From Flavobacterium ovatum (lineage in GTDB: Bacteria > Bacteroidota > Bacteroidia > Flavobacteriales > Flavobacteriaceae), in contig NZ_CP160035.1 of the NCBI RefSeq assembly GCF_040703125.1, positions 3,768,001 through 3,832,000 on the forward strand: DNA of 64,000 bases, written 5' to 3'. Both the position numbers and the translations under genes were made by a program. A model generated the notes under the pieces. The model saw only the letters and a list, made by a program, of their open reading frames with translations. It was not told where the DNA came from and did not search any database. Below are positions 63,312 to 64,000 of this stretch, one piece after another. Position 1 is the first letter of the stretch. Every line of letters begins with the position of its first letter.

Positions 63312-64000
63312 CTAAAATCCAACATTGATTCCAAAGGTGCCTACTTGCGCATTGGGTGGCACGTTTTGGTCTTTACCCGAATTGATAGAGTTTCCGTTGA
63401 TGGAAACCTCTGGGTCTGCACCTCGGTATTTGGTCCAGGTATACACATTGGCGGCTTGCAAATACAAATAGATAGACGATAGGCTATTGCGCAAAAAGGT
63501 TTTCTGGATTGGAATGTGATACCCAACTGAAATGTTCTTCAATTTAATATAAGAACCGTCTTCTACTTTTGAGGTAGCGGTAAACGAAAATCCTGCCGAA
63601 ACGTTGTCTCCATAATACAGTTTTTGAATGTCGGTGATTTGCCCTGGAGTGGTCCAACGGTTTTTGATGAATTCGCCATTATTGAAATAACGTTGGTCTG
63701 AATTTGTGGCTCTGGTCCCATTGTATAACTTGCTACCCGAAACAAAGGTGAAGTTGACATTCATATCAAAATTCTTGTATTTGAAGCTGTTGTTCAACCC
63801 TCCAAAAACTTTGGGTAAGGACGGCCCCTGAATCACACCATCGGTATAATTGTCAATCGCGGGCGCGGCTGTACCGTCTAGGAACGTCCATTTTGGAGAA
63901 CCGATGTGGTTGTACTGCACTTCTTGCCCTTTGCTATTGATAAAAACCATTTGACCGTTGTCTGGATTTACACCTTTGGTAGGAACGGCAAAAATAGACC
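63312..64000 (-). CDS. SusC/RagA TonB-dependent receptor, 3' part only
   Basis: The frame is open to the window edge, so only the last 229 or so residues are visible. They include FAVPTKGVNPDNGQMVFINS, then YNHIGSPKWTFLDG, then PKVFGGLNNSFKYKNFDMNV, then YIKLKNISVGYHIP, and end VGTFGINVGF, the C-terminal strands of a TonB-dependent barrel. An internal Met at 63950 is not the start. SusC imports oligosaccharides through the outer membrane using TonB energy. The plug, carboxypeptidase-like and signal parts lie outside the window. Confidence 0.95.
   Translation of the reverse strand, partial: SIFAVPTKGVNPDNGQMVFINSKGQEVQYNHIGSPKWTFLDGTAAPAIDNYTDGVIQGPSLPKVFGGLNNSFKYKNFDMNVNFTFVSGSKLYNGTRATNSDQRYFNNGEFIKNRWTTPGQITDIQKLYYGDNVSAGFSFTATSKVEDGSYIKLKNISVGYHIPIQKTFLRNSLSSIYLYLQAANVYTWTKYRGADPEVSINGNSINSGKDQNVPPNAQVGTFGINVGF

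Noticed and set aside
1..64000. tRNA, rRNA or riboswitch
   Set aside because: No cloverleaf, rRNA-like block or known riboswitch core was recognised in any gap by eye; a covariance-model search was not possible.

Overview
The window is AT-rich DNA from a marine-type Bacteroidota, most likely a Flavobacteriaceae member. The basis is a SusC/SusD pair, many secreted sulfatases and glycoside hydrolases, a type IX secretion (T9SS) C-terminal sorting domain, TAnnTTTG promoter boxes and known-looking flavobacterial intergenic repeats. Nearly all of it is a large polysaccharide utilization region for a sulfated red-algal galactan. I read the best substrate as carrageenan, or a hybrid carrageenan/agar-type galactan. 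The reasons are two tandem GH82-like (iota-carrageenase family) proteins, a two-domain protein matching the layout of GH150 lambda-carrageenase, a GH110 alpha-galactosidase, a GH117 exo-enzyme, a GH29 enzyme, three GH2 enzymes and nine family S1 sulfatases.

Layout. 1-6.4 kb: three sulfatases (the first cut by the window edge) and a CstA-family transporter. 6.4-9.5 kb: an interspersed repeat cluster, a Tat-exported FAD oxidoreductase and a CBM-like gene remnant. 9.5-14.4 kb: sulfatase, GH110 and sulfatase. 14.9-27.2 kb: a long minus-strand operon GH2-GH2-beta-helix-GH117-GH29-sulfatase, whose last gene is frameshifted. 27.4-32.6 kb: two paralogous plus-strand membrane-anchored regulators flank a minus-strand GH3. 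Each regulator is divergent from a GH gene, and both divergent gaps share a 14-nt operator-like motif. 32.7-40.3 kb: a carrageenase operon (GH150-like, two GH82-like, sulfatase). 40.3-44.1 kb: an accessory patch with an IS91-type remnant, an XRE-ImmA/IrrE module behind a 33-nt-period tandem operator, and a DUF2971 gene beside an attC-like element. 44.2-56.5 kb: a second hydrolase block (Asp-box protein, GH115-like, two S1_19-type sulfatases, GH2, GH43-like propeller). 56.6-57.6 kb: a truncated GH2 copy and a decayed IS4 transposase. 58-61 kb: a hypothetical protein and a thioredoxin-domain (DUF255) lipoprotein. 61.8-64 kb: SusD and the 3' end of SusC.

Working model. SusC/SusD-type uptake plus surface or secreted endo-carrageenases produce oligosaccharides. 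Sulfatases strip sulfate, and GH2, GH110, GH117, GH29 and GH3 trim monomers from the ends. The two transmembrane regulators probably read out pathway state and act at the shared motif. No GH16 carrageenase or agarase, no sulfatase-maturing enzyme, no tRNA or rRNA and no CRISPR array was seen. Family calls come from recognising motifs by eye; no searches were run.
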